DNA from: Microcaldota archaeon
Lineage (GTDB): Archaea; Micrarchaeota; Micrarchaeia; Micrarchaeales; CABMGC01
Assembly: GCA_028866975.1 (NCBI GenBank)
Contig: JAGWHG010000026.1
Span: 1-7,901 of the forward strand
DNA: 7,901 bases
Direction of reading: 5' to 3'
In this document: one piece after another, positions 5,466 to 7,901 of the stretch
Position numbering within the stretch: position 1 is the stretch's first letter
Layout: each line of letters begins with the position of its first letter
The notes under the pieces: generated by a model
Database searches by the model: none
Told to the model about the DNA's origin: nothing
The model's input: only the letters and a program-made list of their open reading frames with translations
Translations under genes and position numbers: made by a program

Positions 5466-5469
5466 AAAA
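5466..5469 (-). terminator. short oligo-T after tRNA-Gly(GCC)
   Basis: A T4 tract on the minus strand lies five bases past the tRNA 3' end (preceded by CTCC). It is weaker than the T6 after tRNA-Gly(UCC) but could terminate. Confidence 0.4.
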
Positions 5470-5473
5470 GGAG

Positions 5474-5546
5474 TGCGAGCGCCGGGATTTGAACCCGGGT
5501 TGCTGCCTTGGCAAGGCAGCGTCCTACCAGGCTAGACTACGCTCGC
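5474..5546 (-). tRNA. tRNA-Gly(GCC)
   Basis: This is a 73-nt cloverleaf on the minus strand: acceptor GCGAGCG/CGCTCGC, D-arm GTCT/GGAC, anticodon stem CTGCC/GGCAG with loop TTGCCAA (normal U33), T-arm CCGGG-TTCAAAT-CCCGG, discriminator A, no CCA encoded and no intron. The anticodon GCC is complementary to 5510-5512. Apart from the anticodon arm it matches tRNA-Gly(UCC) at 2792-2864. Confidence 0.97.
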
Positions 5547-5570
5547 ATCAAACACTATCCCACTTTCAAT

Positions 5571-5579
5571 CTTTTAATA
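5571..5579 (-). promoter_or_regulatory. TATA box of tRNA-Gly(GCC)
   Basis: The minus strand reads TATTAAAAG, centred about 29 bases before the tRNA 5' end. It lies in the 55-bp gap after the DUF1801 stop codon. Confidence 0.65.
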
Positions 5580-5601
5580 CTTCCTTGAAGGCGCCCTATC
5601 T

Positions 5602-6009
5602 TCAGCCAACGGCTTTCTTGATAAGTGCAGTAATCTTGGCCTCCTGCGCGGCATTGAGCTTATTGAGGGCGTATACGACCGGCCACATATCTCCCTCATC
5701 TAGTTTGGCTTTATCCGTAAAGCCAATCGTCTGATATCTCGCCTTGAACTTGGAGGCATTTTGGAAGAAGAACACCACTTTGTCGTCCTTGGCATAAGCA
5801 GGCATCCCGTACCAGGTTCTTGGCACAAGGTTAGGTGCGCAGGATTTGACTAATGCATGGAAGCGCCTGGCAAGCGACCTGTCCGGCTCTGGCATCTTTG
5901 CTATCGAGGCAAGTACGGCGCTCTCTCCATTTGTCTTGGCATTTTTCTCCTGGAGATATTCCTTCATCGCGGCTATTTCTTCCTTTGATAGACCTGTCGC
6001 TTTCTTCAT
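5602..6009 (-). CDS. DUF1801 (YdhG-like) domain protein
   Basis: This 135-residue protein closely resembles a DUF1801 (PF08818) subgroup common in actinobacteria and other bacteria. The helical N-terminus LSKEEIAAMKEYLQEK (7-22) precedes the core. The core has AVLASIAKMPEPDRSLARRFHALV (31-54), APNLVPRTWYGMPAYAKDDKVVFFF (58-82), NASKFKARYQTIGF (84-97) and LDEGDMWPVVYALNKL (103-118), all characteristic of the subgroup. DUF1801 proteins are sometimes labelled iron chaperones from the frataxin-like YdhG fold, but their activity is not settled. Being soluble and single-domain, it should be cytosolic. Such a clean bacterial-type match in an archaeal context suggests horizontal transfer (inference). 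The ATG at 6009 is 11 bases after the 3' end of tRNA-Phe. GTGATC just before the ATG resembles the end of an archaeal Shine-Dalgarno but is only 2 bases away. Confidence 0.87.
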   Translation of the reverse strand: MKKATGLSKEEIAAMKEYLQEKNAKTNGESAVLASIAKMPEPDRSLARRFHALVKSCAPNLVPRTWYGMPAYAKDDKVVFFFQNASKFKARYQTIGFTDKAKLDEGDMWPVVYALNKLNAAQEAKITALIKKAVG

Positions 6010-6020
6010 GTGATCACGTA

Positions 6021-6095
6021 TGCCGCAGGCCGGATTTGAACCAGCGACCTATCCGTCTTCAGCGGATCGCTACTCCCGGACTGAGCTACTGCGGC
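6021..6095 (-). tRNA. tRNA-Phe(GAA), irregular D-stem
   Basis: This is a 75-nt cloverleaf on the minus strand: acceptor GCCGCAG/CTGCGGC, anticodon stem ATCCG/CGGAT with loop CTGAAGA, variable loop AGGTC, T-arm GCTGG-TTCAAAT-CCGGC, discriminator A, no CCA encoded and no intron. The anticodon GAA is complementary to 6058-6060. The D-arm is odd. GCTC should face GAGC, but the strand reads GTAGC, so either one U (complement of 6072) bulges out of a 4-bp stem or the stem is 3 bp with a C-U mismatch. No T-run follows the gene, and the DUF1801 start codon is 11 bases downstream. Confidence 0.95.
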
Positions 6096-6119
6096 ACATT
6101 TTGTAAGAATGATGTATGA

Positions 6120-6134
6120 ACTAATTTATTAATA
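6120..6134 (-). promoter_or_regulatory. TATA box of tRNA-Phe
   Basis: The AT-rich stretch reads ATATTAATAAATTAG on the minus strand, centred about 30 bases before the tRNA 5' end. It probably also drives the DUF1801 gene by read-through. Confidence 0.6.
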
Positions 6135-6154
6135 TGCATCTACGTCGAATTCGC

Positions 6155-6162
6155 ATTTATTA
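6155..6162 (+). promoter_or_regulatory. TATA box of the helicase gene
   Basis: ATTTATTA is centred about 26 bases before the ATG at 6185, pointing to a leaderless start there. It is divergent from the tRNA-Phe promoter, and both boxes share the string ATTTATTAA (6124-6132 and 6155-6163). Confidence 0.65.
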
Positions 6163-6184
6163 ACTTAATTTGAGATATGTTCTC

Positions 6185-7744
6185 ATGCAGCAGGGCATCG
6201 ACGACAGATGGCATCAGCTAGGGGTTTCTGACATCGCAAAGTTTGAGTCTGTCGGCTTTAGGGAGTACCAATTCAACATCGCACGCAGGATATTTGAGGG
6301 AAGAAACACCCTTGTGATACTGCCGACAGGGCTTGGAAAGACGCTGATTGCGGTTCTGGGCATTGCAAATGCCCTTCGCAACGGCAAAAAGGCGCTCTTT
6401 TTGTCGCCGACAAAACCTCTAAGCGAACAGCACTACGAAAGTTTGCGCGCGTACCTCAATCTTGACGAGCAACGAATACTCCTTCTTACGGGTGAATTAA
6501 GCAAGAAAACGAGAAAAGAGAGGGAGGATTTCGCCCGGGTCATCGTCGGCACTCCGCAGACTGCGGCGAACGAACTAAGGAAAAGCGATCTTAATTTGGG
6601 CGACTTCGGCATCGTAATTTTTGACGAGTGCCACAAGGCTGTCGGCAAATATGCCTATACCTACATTGCAGATGAATGCGATCTCAGAAAGGTGCAGATG
6701 CTCGGCCTTACGGCATCTCCTGGCAGCGGCAAGGACAAGATAAAGTCACTGATAAGCACGCTCAAAATCAAGGACATCGAGATCAGGATAAGCACCGATC
6801 CCGATGTCATAATGTACGTGATGCCGAAGTACATGCACGTGGTCGAAGTCGACAAATCCGATACGATAAATAGGATCGGTGCACTGCTGAGACCTATTGC
6901 AGACGATGCGCTATCGAAACTAAACGGCATGGGACTCACGCAATTCAAGAGGTTCGACGTCATGCCGAAAGGAAGACTCATCGAACTTGGCAACATGATA
7001 CACCGCATACAGGCGCCCAATTTCAAGTTCGGCGCGCTGCACCAATACGTCAAGCTGCTCAATACAATGCATGCATACGATCTCTTAGAAACTCAGGGGC
7101 TCTACTCCTTTCATACCTACATGGAATCTCTAAAGAACAGGGAGAACAAGAGCAGGGCCATTCTCTCCCTTCTGGACAACAAGAGCATTGTGCTTGCAAA
7201 CCAGCTTGCTGACGAAGCGATAAGGAATGGAGAAGAGCATCCGAAAGTTTTCACGTTGCTTACGATACTTGGGTCCAACAAGGGCAAGAGCGCGATAGTT
7301 TTTGTACAGTATAGATCGACGATAAAGATGATCGTTGACATGCTCTCTAAGAACGGGGTCAGCGCACGCGCCTTCGTCGGCAAAAAGGACGGAGTTACTC
7401 AAGAGCAGCAAAAACAGACCGTTGCAGATTTTAGAGACAGGAAATTCGACGTCCTTGTATCGAGTTCGATTGGCGAGGAGGGACTTGATATCCCCAGCGT
7501 CGACATGGTGGTGTTCTATGAGCCGATACCTAGCGAGATAAGAAACATCCAAAGGAGGGGAAGGACCGGCAGATTATACAGCGGCGAGATCTATTTGCTG
7601 ATAACCAGGGGCACAAAGGACCAGGTATATCACATCGTTTCCAAGCAGAGGGAGAAGAAGATGCTCGACGTCGTAATGGGGATAAAAAGGGAGCTTGATG
7701 CGAAAAAAGCTCTAGACAAAACCCAGTCCAAGTTACCATTCTAG
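6185..7744 (+). CDS. Hef/FANCM-type SF2 helicase without nuclease domain
   Basis: This 519-residue superfamily 2 helicase belongs to the Hef/FANCM/Mph1 group, which remodels stalled replication forks and branched DNA. Motifs numbered from this start: Q-motif region FREYQFNIARR (25-35), Walker A PTGLGKT (47-53), motif Ia FLSPTKPL (73-80), DECH box (147-150), TAS motif III (176-178), HD2 block VFVQYRST (373-380), GEEGLDIP (431-438), and motif V/VI FYEPIPSEIRNIQRRGRTGR (444-463). The last is nearly the Hef signature. The long region between about 205 and 335 fits the helical thumb insert of Hef. Full archaeal Hef adds a C-terminal XPF nuclease and HhH domains (total about 750 residues). This protein stops after helicase domain 2 with QSKLPF. 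I chose the ATG at 6185 over TTG (6170) because the TATA box at 6155-6162 puts transcription start on it. Confidence 0.92.
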   Translation: MQQGIDDRWHQLGVSDIAKFESVGFREYQFNIARRIFEGRNTLVILPTGLGKTLIAVLGIANALRNGKKALFLSPTKPLSEQHYESLRAYLNLDEQRILLLTGELSKKTRKEREDFARVIVGTPQTAANELRKSDLNLGDFGIVIFDECHKAVGKYAYTYIADECDLRKVQMLGLTASPGSGKDKIKSLISTLKIKDIEIRISTDPDVIMYVMPKYMHVVEVDKSDTINRIGALLRPIADDALSKLNGMGLTQFKRFDVMPKGRLIELGNMIHRIQAPNFKFGALHQYVKLLNTMHAYDLLETQGLYSFHTYMESLKNRENKSRAILSLLDNKSIVLANQLADEAIRNGEEHPKVFTLLTILGSNKGKSAIVFVQYRSTIKMIVDMLSKNGVSARAFVGKKDGVTQEQQKQTVADFRDRKFDVLVSSSIGEEGLDIPSVDMVVFYEPIPSEIRNIQRRGRTGRLYSGEIYLLITRGTKDQVYHIVSKQREKKMLDVVMGIKRELDAKKALDKTQSKLPF

Positions 7745-7770
7745 CAATATTCTTTAACAAATTGATAACC

Positions 7771-7778
7771 TTTATATA
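7771..7778 (+). promoter_or_regulatory. TATA box of the right-edge gene
   Basis: TTTATATA is centred about 26 bases before the ATG at 7800, the spacing of a leaderless archaeal gene. Confidence 0.65.
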
Positions 7779-7799
7779 GGAGAAAATTCAGAATAGCCT

Positions 7800-7901
7800 A
7801 TGGAGAAGGCGAACTGGGGGATTAGAGTGGGGAGTGATTTACGACTATGGGGGAGCGCAAGCTCTGGGGGGATCGAGGATGCGCTGATGGGCAGCGGCCT
7901 C
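7800..7901 (+). CDS. start of an unidentified protein, cut by the window edge
   Basis: An ATG at the predicted transcription start opens a frame of 34 codons that runs to the right edge without a stop. The visible N-terminus begins MEKANWGIRVGSDL and later reads SASSGGIEDALMGSGL. It is Gly/Ser-rich, with no signal peptide or membrane segment visible. I do not recognise the family and too little is present to assign a function. Support comes mainly from the well-placed TATA box and the open frame. The 55-bp gap after the helicase stop holds only this promoter. Confidence 0.6.
   Translation, partial: MEKANWGIRVGSDLRLWGSASSGGIEDALMGSGL

Noticed and set aside
2792..5546. The two near-identical tRNA-Gly genes as flanks of an integrated element
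   Set aside because: They carry different anticodons and intact, separate promoters, and the genes between them look like housekeeping genes, with no integrase. Ordinary tRNA duplication explains them.
6124..6163. Direct repeat ATTTATTAA in the tRNA-Phe/helicase gap
   Set aside because: Each copy is explained by a TATA box of one of the two divergent promoters; nothing suggests an attachment site or mobile element.
6661..7062. A 133-codon minus-strand frame with hydrophobic stretches
   Set aside because: It is antisense to the helicase thumb region, and its hydrophobicity follows from reverse-complemented charged codons.
1..7901. CRISPR array, insertion sequence or defence island
   Set aside because: I saw no regularly spaced repeats, transposase or integrase, and no recognised defence cluster. 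The nucleotidyltransferase alone is not enough to call a toxin-antitoxin pair.

Overview
The window looks archaeal. Nearly every gene has an AT-rich TATA box about 24-30 bases before its predicted 5' end. Several protein genes would start leaderless, one tRNA gene has an intron at position 37/38 with a plausible bulge-helix-bulge fold, and no tRNA gene encodes its CCA end. The protein set fits: a Hef/FANCM-type helicase, a PurS-like subunit and a mevalonate-pathway HMG-CoA synthase. Mid-range GC, compact spacing and an unusual HMG-CoA synthase would fit a small-genome archaeon such as a Micrarchaeota-like lineage, but that placement is a guess.

Layout. From 1 to 1136, on the minus strand, an intron-containing tRNA(CAU) is followed 8 bases later by a small nucleotidyltransferase-fold gene, then 4 bases later by an RBBP9-type serine hydrolase cut by the left edge. 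Divergent from these, on the plus strand, a PurS-like gene overlaps a Nudix hydrolase gene (1222-2041). The Nudix gene converges, with a 32-bp overlap, on a DUF218/YdcF-like gene that has its own TATA box and a strong GGAGG ribosome site. Upstream of that lies tRNA-Gly(UCC), with an unusual C33. Then come a 648-residue HMG-CoA synthase and, upstream of it, an unrecognised gene with an HTH-like segment. A 7-bp-arm palindrome lies between those two and abuts the synthase TATA box. Next are tRNA-Gly(GCC), a DUF1801 gene and tRNA-Phe(GAA), all on the minus strand. At 6120-6184 divergent promoters drive tRNA-Phe leftwards and the Hef-like helicase rightwards. A new leaderless gene begins at 7800 and runs off the right edge.

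How it fits together. Four tRNA genes lie on the minus strand, each just upstream of a protein gene. The two whose protein gene starts 8-11 bases away (tRNA-Met, tRNA-Phe) have no oligo-T terminator and no room for a second promoter. The two whose protein gene is more than 50 bases away have oligo-T tracts and separate TATA boxes. This suggests that two of the protein genes are expressed from tRNA promoters and released by tRNA 3' processing. The other main points are the large insertion in the HMG-CoA synthase, its palindromic promoter element, and the absence of the nuclease half from the Hef-like protein. No CRISPR array, insertion sequence or rRNA was seen, and no stretch over 300 bases lacks a gene.
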